A stretch of 14,508 nt of DNA. It comes from Acetobacteraceae bacterium. Its GTDB lineage: Bacteria; Pseudomonadota; Alphaproteobacteria; Acetobacterales; Acetobacteraceae. Below are positions 6,925-13,406 of the stretch, piece by piece; position 1 is the stretch's first letter, and the number at the start of each line of letters is the position of its first letter. Location of the stretch: NCBI GenBank assembly GCA_003164305.1, contig PLSZ01000650.1, positions 1 to 14,508 on the forward strand. Reading direction: 5' to 3'. A model generated the notes under the pieces. That model worked only from the letters and a program-made list of their open reading frames with translations, was not told the DNA's origin and ran no database searches. Made by a program: the position numbers and the translations under genes.

Positions 6925-7716
6925 ATGAACTGGATCGAAGTCAACGGCACCTGCCTGCGCTACGAAATGAGCGGTGCCGGCCCGACGACCCTGGTGCTGA
7001 TCCACGAGATGGGCGGCACACTCGACAGTTGGGATCAGGGACTTGGCGCGCTGAACAATGGCCGCCGGGTGCTGCGCTATGACACGCGTGGCGCCGGAAT
7101 ATCGGAGAAGATTGGAGGCTCCGTCACCTGGAACGATATGGCCGAGGACCTTAAATTCCTGCTGGATGCCCTGCGCATCACCGGCAAGGTCGCCATCGCC
7201 GGCATCGCGGTGGGCGCGGCGATCGGCGTCCACTTCGCCGTTCGCAATCCGGAACGTGTCGCGGCACTTGTCCTGCACGGCCCGGCGACCGGCGTATCGG
7301 CGGAACGGCGGCAGCAGACGCTGGAGCGTGCCGCGGCGATCGAGGCCGGCGGAATGCGCGGTGTCGTGGAAGCAAGCCTCGCGGCATCCTATCCGCCCGT
7401 CGTCCGCCACAACGCCGACGTATTCCGCCAGTTTCGCGCTCGCTGGCTTGGCAACGATCCACAAAGTCTCGCGGCGATCAACCGGATGCTCGCCAACGAG
7501 GACATCACCGGCGAACTGTCGAAAATCGCCTGTCCCACTCTGGTGACCGCTGGCCGGCATGATGCGTTGCGAGCCCCTTCGGTCATCGAACCGATGGCGA
7601 AGCAAATCCCCGGCGCGGAGTTTCTGGAGTTGAATACGGGACATTTCGCCTCGGTCCAGACTCCCGGAACCATGTCGCAGGCGATCCATTATTTCCTGCA
7701 CGCCCAGGGGCTGTAG
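6925..7716 (+). CDS. Alpha/beta-hydrolase-fold protein with Ala in place of the Ser nucleophile
   Basis: This 263-residue cytoplasmic protein has the fold and order of 3-oxoadipate-enol-lactonase-like hydrolases. Seen in sequence: LVLIHEMGG (oxyanion-hole strand and loop), RYDTRGAGIS, then the elbow at residues 93-97, the candidate acid Asp213 in AGRHDAL, and His240 in TGHFASV. The elbow reads GIAVG where the family has G-x-S-x-G, so the nucleophile position (Ala95, codon GCG at 7207-7209) cannot form an acyl-enzyme. The Asp and His remain. The protein may be a non-hydrolytic family member, a lyase-like enzyme or a binding protein; a normal esterase is unlikely. The ATG at 6925 is chosen because GGGAG (6913-6917) lies 7 nt upstream; an in-frame ATG at 6907 is less well placed. 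It is first in an operon with the SDR and ThDP genes, 67 bp from the SDR. Confidence 0.85.
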   Translation: MNWIEVNGTCLRYEMSGAGPTTLVLIHEMGGTLDSWDQGLGALNNGRRVLRYDTRGAGISEKIGGSVTWNDMAEDLKFLLDALRITGKVAIAGIAVGAAIGVHFAVRNPERVAALVLHGPATGVSAERRQQTLERAAAIEAGGMRGVVEASLAASYPPVVRHNADVFRQFRARWLGNDPQSLAAINRMLANEDITGELSKIACPTLVTAGRHDALRAPSVIEPMAKQIPGAEFLELNTGHFASVQTPGTMSQAIHYFLHAQGL

Positions 7717-7770
7717 GGGGAGATGACACCGGCCGCTTCCTGACGCATGCTGTCCGGGCCCTGATTCTGT

Positions 7771-7776
7771 AGGAGG
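7771..7776 (+). promoter_or_regulatory. Strong ribosome binding site of the SDR gene
   Basis: AGGAGG, a perfect Shine-Dalgarno sequence, lies 7 nt before the ATG at 7784. It fixes that start over the second in-frame ATG at 7790. It is the best ribosome site in the window, suggesting high translation of the dehydrogenase. Confidence 0.85.
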
Positions 7777-7783
7777 AAATGCA

Positions 7784-8695
7784 ATGGGAATGTTGGATGG
7801 CAAGGTTGCCGTCGTTACCGGTGCGGGCGGTGGAATCGGCCGCGCGACCGCGATCGCCCTCGCCGCGAATGGCGCGCAGGTCGTCGTCAACGACGTCGGC
7901 GCGAGTGTGACCGGCGAGGGCCAGGATGACGGCCCGGCCCATCGGGTCGTCGCCGAAATTACCCAGGCCAATGGTGCCGGCCGCGCGGTTGCGAACGGCG
8001 GCAGTGTCGCCAGTTGGGACGACGCGCAGGCGATGGTGAAGCAGGCAGTCGATACGTTCGGGCGAATCGATATGGTGGTGAACAACGCGGGCATTTTGCG
8101 CGATCGAATGTTTCACTATATGTCGCCAGAAGAATTCGACGCGGTGATCAAGGTGCATCTCTATGGCGCGTTTTATGTCAGCCGCGCCGCCGTCACGCAT
8201 TTCCGTAAGCAGGAGAGTGGTTGTTTCGTACACATCACGTCGACCTCCGGGCTGATCGGCAGCGTGGGTCAGGTGAATTACGGCGCCGCGAAGCTCGGTA
8301 TCGCCGGCCTGTCGCGCAACATTGCGATGGATATGCAACGGTACCACATCCGCTCCAACTGCATTGGTCCGCACGCGTTCAGCCGCATGATCGAAACGGT
8401 GCCTGGCCAGACCGAGGAGCAATTGAAGGCACGCGCCGAGCGCACCCGTCCCGACCACATCGCACAACTGATCGCCTTCCTGGGCACCGATGCCGCGGCG
8501 AAGGTGTCAGGCCAGATCTTCGGCGTTCGTGGCAACGAAATTTATCTCTACAACCAGCCTCGTCCGATCCGCATCATGGCGCGGCCGGATGGCTGGACCC
8601 CGGAGAAGCTGGCGGAGCAATGGCTCCCCGCCGTTGAAAAGGCCTTTACCCCATTGGAACGGACCCGCGACGTCTATGCCTGGGATCCGATCTGA
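7784..8695 (+). CDS. SDR-family oxidoreductase, resembling the 3-hydroxyacyl-CoA dehydrogenase domain of MFE-2
   Basis: This 303-residue short-chain dehydrogenase/reductase is an NAD(P)-dependent alcohol or hydroxyacyl dehydrogenase. The cofactor motif TGAGGGIG is at residues 12-19 and NNAG at 100-103. The catalytic set is Ser153 (ITSTSG region), Tyr166 and Lys170 (YGAAK). The GQVNYGAAKLGIAGLSRN stretch and the NDVGAS segment after the second strand resemble the dehydrogenase unit of peroxisomal multifunctional enzyme type 2 and its bacterial relatives. These oxidise 3-hydroxyacyl-CoA, so a beta-oxidation-like step fits the CoA enzymes nearby; substrate identity is inference. The C-terminal extension beyond residue 250 (RPIRIMARPDGWTPEKL) is longer than in the minimal 250-residue SDR. 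It lies between the hydrolase-fold and ThDP genes and probably shares their transcript. Confidence 0.88.
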   Translation: MGMLDGKVAVVTGAGGGIGRATAIALAANGAQVVVNDVGASVTGEGQDDGPAHRVVAEITQANGAGRAVANGGSVASWDDAQAMVKQAVDTFGRIDMVVNNAGILRDRMFHYMSPEEFDAVIKVHLYGAFYVSRAAVTHFRKQESGCFVHITSTSGLIGSVGQVNYGAAKLGIAGLSRNIAMDMQRYHIRSNCIGPHAFSRMIETVPGQTEEQLKARAERTRPDHIAQLIAFLGTDAAAKVSGQIFGVRGNEIYLYNQPRPIRIMARPDGWTPEKLAEQWLPAVEKAFTPLERTRDVYAWDPI

Positions 8696-8752
8696 GTATC
8701 GCACCGACGGGGGGCTTCGGCTTCCCGTCGACTGCTTTTGAAAGCCCACGAA

Positions 8753-10393
8753 ATGGCAACGAACTTGCGCGGCGCCGACATTGTTATCAAGACGCTGGAA
8801 CGAGCCGGATACACGACGATCTTCACGCTCTCCGGCAACCATATCATGTCGCTGTTCGACGCCGCGATCGACAGCAAATTGCAACTGATGCATGTTCGCC
8901 ATGAAGCCGCGTCGGTCCACATGGCGGACGCTTATGGACGGCTGACCGGCAAGCCCGGCATCGCCTGGGTTACCGGCGGGCCCGGCCACGCGAACGCGGT
9001 GGGTGCGTTGTTCACCGCGCAAGGCCAGGAGTCACCGATGGTTCTGCTGTCCGGCCATACGGAAACCGATCAACTCGGCCGTGGCGGCTTTCAGGAATTG
9101 CGTCAGGCCGACATGGCTGCCCCGGTGACAAAAGCGTCCTGGATGGCGACCAACACCGCGACCGTTGGCATGGATGTGGCGAAGGCGATCCGCATCGCGA
9201 TCTCCGGCCGCCCAGGCCCGGTGCATTTAAGTTTGCCGTCGGATGTGCTGGACGCGACGGTGCCGGAAAGTGCCGTTGTTTGGCCCACGGACAAGGACTT
9301 CGCCGACCGGCTTGTCACGCTCAGCGACGCGGCGGCGGAGGCGATCTTTTCAATCATCGGCACCGCACGGCGGCCTTTGCTTGTCGCCGGACCCCAACTG
9401 GCCAACCGGCAGGGCCGAGCGTTCCTGTCACGCATCGAAACGGCATTGGCGATTCCTTGTTGCATCATGGAGAGCCCGCGTGGCTTCAACGATGCGACAC
9501 TGGGTGCGTTCGCCGAAGTGGCGCGCCGCACCGATCTGATCATTCTTCTGGGAAAAGCCTTCGACTTTACCTTGAAGTTTGGCGGACCGCCGATCGACCC
9601 GGCATGCCGTTTCATTTGCATCGATCCAGAAGGTGCGCTGGTCGATCGTGCCGCTCGCGAACTCGGGCCTCGACTGGCATTTGGTTGCATCGCGGACACG
9701 TTACCGGCCGCGGAGGCGTTGCTGCGGGTCGGTGCGGGCAAAGCTCCCGGGAGTGCCTGGCTGAGCGAAGCGCGTCAGTTGATGGACGACAGACCGGCAT
9801 CGTGGGCAAATCTTAAGTCGCAGACGACCGGGAAGCTGCATCCCGCCGAATTATTCCAGGCGTTGAAACCCTTCGTGGAACGAGACCCCGACACTATCCT
9901 GATTTGCGATGGGGGAGAGTTCGCCCAATGGGGGCAGGCGATTTTGCGGAACGACCGGCGCATGATCAACGGCGTCGCGGGATCCATCGGTTCGTCGTTA
10001 CCCATTGCCGCCGCCTCGCGCGTGGTTGAGGATTCCGCGCCTGTCTTCGCGGTTCTTGGTGACGGGACCTTCGGTTTTCATATGGCCGAATTCGAAACCG
10101 CCGTGCGGTTGAAGCTGCCGTTCATTGCCATCGTCGGCACGGATTGCCGCTGGAACGCGGAGTATAATCTGCAGGTTCGCGATTACGGTCCGAACCGCGC
10201 TCATGGTTGCGAGCTCGATCCGACACGGTATGACCTCGTTGTCGCGGCTCTGGGCGGTCATGGGGAACTGGTCGAAAACCTCGCGGATGTGGCGGGCGCC
10301 GTCGAACGAGCATTGGCCAGCGGCAAACCCGCCTGCATCAACGTGATGATCGAAAGCATCCCCTCGCCGGTCGTTCGGTTCACTGCCCCTTGA
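8753..10393 (+). CDS. ThDP-dependent enzyme of the acetolactate synthase / 2-hydroxyacyl-CoA lyase-like group
   Basis: This 546-residue protein has the three-domain layout of large ThDP enzymes. The N-terminal pyrimidine domain carries the cofactor-activating Glu51 (VRHEAASVHMADAYGRL). A central domain spans about residues 185-340. The C-terminal diphosphate domain has GDG at 436-438. About 25 residues later the motif ends in Thr-Asp (IVGTDCRWNAEYN) where most relatives have Asn-Asn, so the metal ligand would be Asp. The N-terminal half resembles oxalyl-CoA decarboxylase and 2-hydroxyacyl-CoA lyase (GGFQELRQADMAAPVTKAS). Beside CoA-transferases, a 2-hydroxyacyl-CoA or 2-oxo acid cleaving role is plausible, but acetolactate-synthase-like chemistry is not excluded. 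The ATG at 8753 is preferred, with GAAAG 8 nt upstream; an in-frame TTG at 8738 has no ribosome site. The gene overlaps the convergent crotonase gene by 14 bp. Confidence 0.85.
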   Translation: MATNLRGADIVIKTLERAGYTTIFTLSGNHIMSLFDAAIDSKLQLMHVRHEAASVHMADAYGRLTGKPGIAWVTGGPGHANAVGALFTAQGQESPMVLLSGHTETDQLGRGGFQELRQADMAAPVTKASWMATNTATVGMDVAKAIRIAISGRPGPVHLSLPSDVLDATVPESAVVWPTDKDFADRLVTLSDAAAEAIFSIIGTARRPLLVAGPQLANRQGRAFLSRIETALAIPCCIMESPRGFNDATLGAFAEVARRTDLIILLGKAFDFTLKFGGPPIDPACRFICIDPEGALVDRAARELGPRLAFGCIADTLPAAEALLRVGAGKAPGSAWLSEARQLMDDRPASWANLKSQTTGKLHPAELFQALKPFVERDPDTILICDGGEFAQWGQAILRNDRRMINGVAGSIGSSLPIAAASRVVEDSAPVFAVLGDGTFGFHMAEFETAVRLKLPFIAIVGTDCRWNAEYNLQVRDYGPNRAHGCELDPTRYDLVVAALGGHGELVENLADVAGAVERALASGKPACINVMIESIPSPVVRFTAP

Positions 10394-11150
10394 ATTTTGG
10401 TGGACGCTTTTCCTTGAACGCGGCGACACCTTCGCGGTGGTCCTCGGTCTGGCCCAGTTGCGGTTGAATGAGACTTTCGAGGTCGAGAAAATCTTCGTAG
10501 GTGCTGTTGGCCATGGAGAACATCTTCTTCGCCATGCCGAACGCGAAGGTTGGGCCTGACGCGAGATCGGCGGCCAGTTCTTCCGCCTTCGCCATCAGTT
10601 CGCCGTCCGGAACGACCGAATTCACAAGGCCCAGGGACAAGGCCTCGGCCGCATCGACAAAGCGGCCGGTGAACACCAGTTCCTTGGCGCGTGCCATACC
10701 AATTCGTTTCGTCAGACACCAAATCGCGCCGCCATCGGGCGCCAGACCGAGCCGGCGGAAGATTTGTGAGAACCGAGCCGTCTCGGATGCGACAATCAGG
10801 TCGCAACCCATCGCGATGCTCCAACCGATACCGACGGTCGGACCGCGCACCGCGGCGATCACCGGCTTTTCGATCGCGGTCAGCACCCGCATATAGGAAT
10901 GGCTGCCCTGCTGGAGCTTTTCACGCTCCCCGCGCAGGCCCTTGCGCTCCATGTTGCCCACGTCCGCGCCGGTACAGAACGCACGGCCCTCACCCGTAAC
11001 AATGATGGCTCGAACGGCATCGTTGAAGCGTAGTTCAGAGAAATACTCGCGCAATTGCTGGCGCATTTCCCACGTCAGGGCATTCAGCCGCTCCGGACGG
11101 TTCAACACGACCTTGGCGACCGCGCCTTCGATGATCAGATCAACCGGCAT
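10380..11150 (-). CDS. Enoyl-CoA hydratase/isomerase family protein, PaaG-like
   Basis: This 256-residue crotonase-fold enzyme acts on acyl-CoA thioesters. The N-terminus reads VVLNRPERLNAL. The first oxyanion-hole loop is GRAFCTGAD (about 55-63) and the second GPTVGIGWSIAMGCD (103-117). The catalytic segment FRRLGLAPDGGA carries Asp139. It lacks the paired glutamates of classical enoyl-CoA hydratase: the first Glu position is Phe131. The PDGG Asp pattern is that of PaaG-type isomerases (PaaG converts ring-1,2-epoxyphenylacetyl-CoA to the oxepin). Isomerisation or double-bond shift is therefore as likely as hydration. The ATG at 11150 is chosen because GGGGAGGG lies just upstream on the minus strand; a longer frame to 11183 has no support. 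The gene is alone on this strand, tail to tail with the ThDP gene and divergent from the CoA-transferase operon. Confidence 0.9.
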   Translation of the reverse strand: MPVDLIIEGAVAKVVLNRPERLNALTWEMRQQLREYFSELRFNDAVRAIIVTGEGRAFCTGADVGNMERKGLRGEREKLQQGSHSYMRVLTAIEKPVIAAVRGPTVGIGWSIAMGCDLIVASETARFSQIFRRLGLAPDGGAIWCLTKRIGMARAKELVFTGRFVDAAEALSLGLVNSVVPDGELMAKAEELAADLASGPTFAFGMAKKMFSMANSTYEDFLDLESLIQPQLGQTEDHREGVAAFKEKRPPKFKGQ

Positions 11151-11177
11151 CCCCTGCCCTCCCCTTTGTCGTTCACC

Positions 11178-11206
11178 ATCCAAGCGTGTTGACGGGGCGG
11201 GGGCAA
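11178..11206 (-). promoter_or_regulatory. Possible promoter for the enoyl-CoA hydratase/isomerase gene
   Basis: On the minus strand TTGCCC (11201-11206) and TTGGAT (11178-11183) are 17 bp apart, upstream of the crotonase ATG at 11150. The -35-like hexamer is identical to that proposed for the Rieske gene and lies at a similar distance from its start codon. The -10 match is only about 3 of 6. Confidence 0.22.
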
Positions 11207-11217
11207 GGTTGCACCTT
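11205..11217 (+). promoter_or_regulatory. Operator-like perfect dyad in the divergent CoA-transferase / crotonase gap
   Basis: AAGGTTGCACCTT is a perfect inverted repeat with 5-bp arms around TGC. It lies 29 nt upstream of the chosen CoA-transferase start and overlaps the -35-like hexamer proposed for the minus-strand gene. The position suits a dimeric repressor or activator controlling both directions. No regulator gene is in the window to pair with it, and short dyads arise by chance. Confidence 0.25.
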
Positions 11218-11234
11218 CGGCGGTGAAAAAGCCT

Positions 11235-11241
11235 GGAGGAG
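11235..11241 (+). promoter_or_regulatory. Ribosome binding site that decides the CoA-transferase start
   Basis: GGAGGAG ends 5 nt before the GTG at 11247. It supports that GTG over the in-frame GTG at 11223, which would place this purine run inside the coding region. Confidence 0.75.
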
Positions 11242-11246
11242 CCGCC

Positions 11247-12434
11247 GTGTCACGCCCATTCGAAGGCATCCGAATCATCGACATCACGCACGTGCTGGCG
11301 GGTCCGTTCGCCGCCTATCAGCTCGGGCTGCTGGGCGCGGATGTGATTAAAGTCGAACATCCCGATGATCCAGATCAGAGCAGGGATTCCGGCAGCGACA
11401 ACGATCTGAACCATGCCAATATGGGCACCGGATTCCTGACCCAGGGCTCCAACAAACGCGCGATCACGCTGAATTTGAAGACGGAACAGGGACGAGAGAT
11501 TTTGAAGAAGCTCGTCGTCACGGCCGATGTGCTGGTCGAGAACTATCGGCCCGGAGCTTTCGAGGCGCTGGGACTCGGCTACGAGGACCTGAAGAAGATC
11601 AATCCGAAACTGATTTATGCCTCGTTCTCGGCGTTCGGTCAGGGTGGACCGCGCCGGGTGCAAACCGCTTACGACCATGTCATCCAGTCCACGTCTGGCA
11701 TCATGGCGATGACCGGTACGGCGGATACCAATCCGATCAAGATCGGCGCGCCCGCGATCGATTACGCGACCGGCACGATGGGAGCCTATGCTCTGTCCGC
11801 GGCGCTGTTCCAGCGGGAACGGACCGGTGTGGGGCAACGAGTCGATATGGCGATGTTGGACGTGGCGATGATCCTGATGGCGAGCCACGTCACGGGATAC
11901 CTGCGCAACGGCAAGCATCCGAAACCGTCGGGGAACACGACCGGCCACGCGACCAGTCAGGCGTATCGGACCAAGGACGGCATGGTCATGATCGGAGCCT
12001 CCAACCTGCGGCAGCAACGCCGGCTATGGACGGTGCTGGAACGGCCCGACATGATCAAACGCACCAACGATGAGCGTCACGCCGATCATGACCGTGAGGT
12101 TAAGGTGCTCAGCGAACTCATGCTGACCCGCACGGCGGCGGAATGGGAAGTGTGGTTGCAGGAACGGCATGTTCCCGCCAGTCGCGTGCGGACGATGGGC
12201 GAAGCGCTGGCGGATCCGCAAATCGCCACCCGGAACATTCTGCACAAGCATGAAAACGTGCCAGGGATTTCGGGGGCGTTCACCGTGCCGGTCGCGGCGT
12301 TCAAGTTCGCGCATGGCGGACCACAAGTCGATCGTCCGCCGCCTATGTTCGGTCAGCACAATGAAGAAATACTCACGGAGCTTGGCTATAGCAAAGGCGA
12401 TATCGCCGGTTTCAAAGCCGCCAAAGTCATCTGA
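11247..12434 (+). CDS. CaiB/BaiF (type III) CoA-transferase, first copy
   Basis: This 395-residue protein moves CoA between carboxylic acids, typically from succinyl-CoA or a similar donor to the pathway acid. Family landmarks are GADVIKVEHP (30-39), NKRAITLNLK, ENYRPG (98-103) and the catalytic aspartate in APAIDYATG (Asp172), matching Asp169 of formyl-CoA transferase. RTGVGQRVDMAMLD follows as expected. Length is normal. The start is a GTG placed by the strong ribosome site at 11235-11241. The gene leads an operon with the HMGL-like lyase (12-nt gap) and a second CoA-transferase. Activation of the imported acid, or CoA recycling from a product, is inferred. The formyl-CoA transferase resemblance plus the oxalyl-CoA-decarboxylase-like ThDP enzyme is suggestive, but it does not prove oxalate metabolism, which would not need the other genes. 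Confidence 0.9.
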   Translation: MSRPFEGIRIIDITHVLAGPFAAYQLGLLGADVIKVEHPDDPDQSRDSGSDNDLNHANMGTGFLTQGSNKRAITLNLKTEQGREILKKLVVTADVLVENYRPGAFEALGLGYEDLKKINPKLIYASFSAFGQGGPRRVQTAYDHVIQSTSGIMAMTGTADTNPIKIGAPAIDYATGTMGAYALSAALFQRERTGVGQRVDMAMLDVAMILMASHVTGYLRNGKHPKPSGNTTGHATSQAYRTKDGMVMIGASNLRQQRRLWTVLERPDMIKRTNDERHADHDREVKVLSELMLTRTAAEWEVWLQERHVPASRVRTMGEALADPQIATRNILHKHENVPGISGAFTVPVAAFKFAHGGPQVDRPPPMFGQHNEEILTELGYSKGDIAGFKAAKVI

Positions 12435-12446
12435 AAGGACCAGACC

Positions 12447-13406
12447 ATGAGCGACCTGCCGAAACATGTTGAAATCCACGAGGAAGGCCCGCGTGAAGGA
12501 TTTCAGATTGAACCCGGACCGATCAGTACCGCGGACAAGATCCGCCTGATCGACGCGTTGTCGGAAACCGGCCTGCATCACATCCAGGTTTGCTCCTTCG
12601 TCAATCCGCGGCTGGTTCCCGGTTGGGCGGACGCGGAAGCGGTCGTGGCGGGATTCACGGCCAAACCGGGCGTGCATTACACCGGGCTTTTCTTCAATGG
12701 AAACGGCCTGGACAGGGCATTGGCGTTCAAGGACAAACTTACCATCAGTGGTTCGATTTCGCTGACGGCGTCGGAGGGGTTCACCAAGAAGAACCTGCAT
12801 CGCACACATGCGGAGAATCTCGAAGCGATGCGGCGCCTCGCCGAGCTTCACGCCGCCAAAGGCATTCCGGTGACCCGTGTCGGCGTGATGGCCGCGTTCG
12901 GCTGCAACTATCAGGGCGACATTCCTCCCGCGCAGGTCGTGAAGACGCTGGAAGACGGGATGAAGATCGCGGATGAAACCGGCGCGAAGATTTCGTTGTT
13001 CTCACTGGCGGACACGATGGGATGGGCCACGCCAGTGCGGATCGAGCGCGCGATCGCGGCGGTGCGGGAGCGGTGGCCAGACATGAAAATATCTCTGCAT
13101 TTGCACGACACCCGAGGCCTCGCGGTCGCCAACGCACATGCCGGCCTGAAACTGGGCGTCACTCGTTTCGATTCCACCGTCGGCGGCCTGGGCGGCTGTC
13201 CATTCGCCGGCCAACCTAAAGCGGCGGGCAATATCTGCACCGAAGAACTCGTGCTGTTGTGCGAGGAAATGGGCATCGATACGGGTATAGACCTGGATAA
13301 ACTCATTGAAGTCGGGCGCATGGCGGAAGACATCGTCGGCCATCAATTGCCCGGCGAACTGATCCACGCGGGAAGCCTGGACGCGTTCCGGCGGATGGCG
13401 GCCTGA
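12447..13406 (+). CDS. HMG-CoA lyase-like protein (DRE-TIM metallolyase family)
   Basis: This 319-residue TIM-barrel lyase is of the type that cleaves 3-hydroxy-3-methylglutaryl-CoA to acetyl-CoA and acetoacetate. The metal and catalytic set is visible: GPREG (Arg16, Glu17), His218 and His220 in LHLHDT, the mobile-loop Cys251 in STVGGLGGCPFA, and Asn262. Two departures from human HMG-CoA lyase stand out. The first metal ligand is Glu17 rather than Asp. The stretch between Cys251 and Asn262 (CPFAGQPKAAGN) is two residues longer. These suggest a subfamily with a related 3-hydroxyacyl-CoA substrate, so the exact reaction is left open. AAAGGA lies 7 nt before the ATG. The gene sits between two CoA-transferases and its stop overlaps the next start (TGATG). 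Confidence 0.88.
   Translation: MSDLPKHVEIHEEGPREGFQIEPGPISTADKIRLIDALSETGLHHIQVCSFVNPRLVPGWADAEAVVAGFTAKPGVHYTGLFFNGNGLDRALAFKDKLTISGSISLTASEGFTKKNLHRTHAENLEAMRRLAELHAAKGIPVTRVGVMAAFGCNYQGDIPPAQVVKTLEDGMKIADETGAKISLFSLADTMGWATPVRIERAIAAVRERWPDMKISLHLHDTRGLAVANAHAGLKLGVTRFDSTVGGLGGCPFAGQPKAAGNICTEELVLLCEEMGIDTGIDLDKLIEVGRMAEDIVGHQLPGELIHAGSLDAFRRMAA

Noticed and set aside
7723..7743. A six-codon mini-ORF between the hydrolase and SDR genes
   Set aside because: The purine run before its ATG is only about 2 nt away, too close for normal initiation, and it has no attenuator-like codon bias.
6793..8094. A 433-codon open frame on the minus strand opposite the hydrolase and SDR genes
   Set aside because: It lies antisense to two well-supported genes, its translation is rich in Arg, His, Asp and Pro with no recognisable domain, and long antisense frames are common in GC-rich DNA.
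8738..8752. Upstream in-frame TTG as start of the ThDP enzyme
   Set aside because: No ribosome site precedes it, while the ATG at 8753 has a modest one and gives the natural family N-terminus MATNLRGAD.
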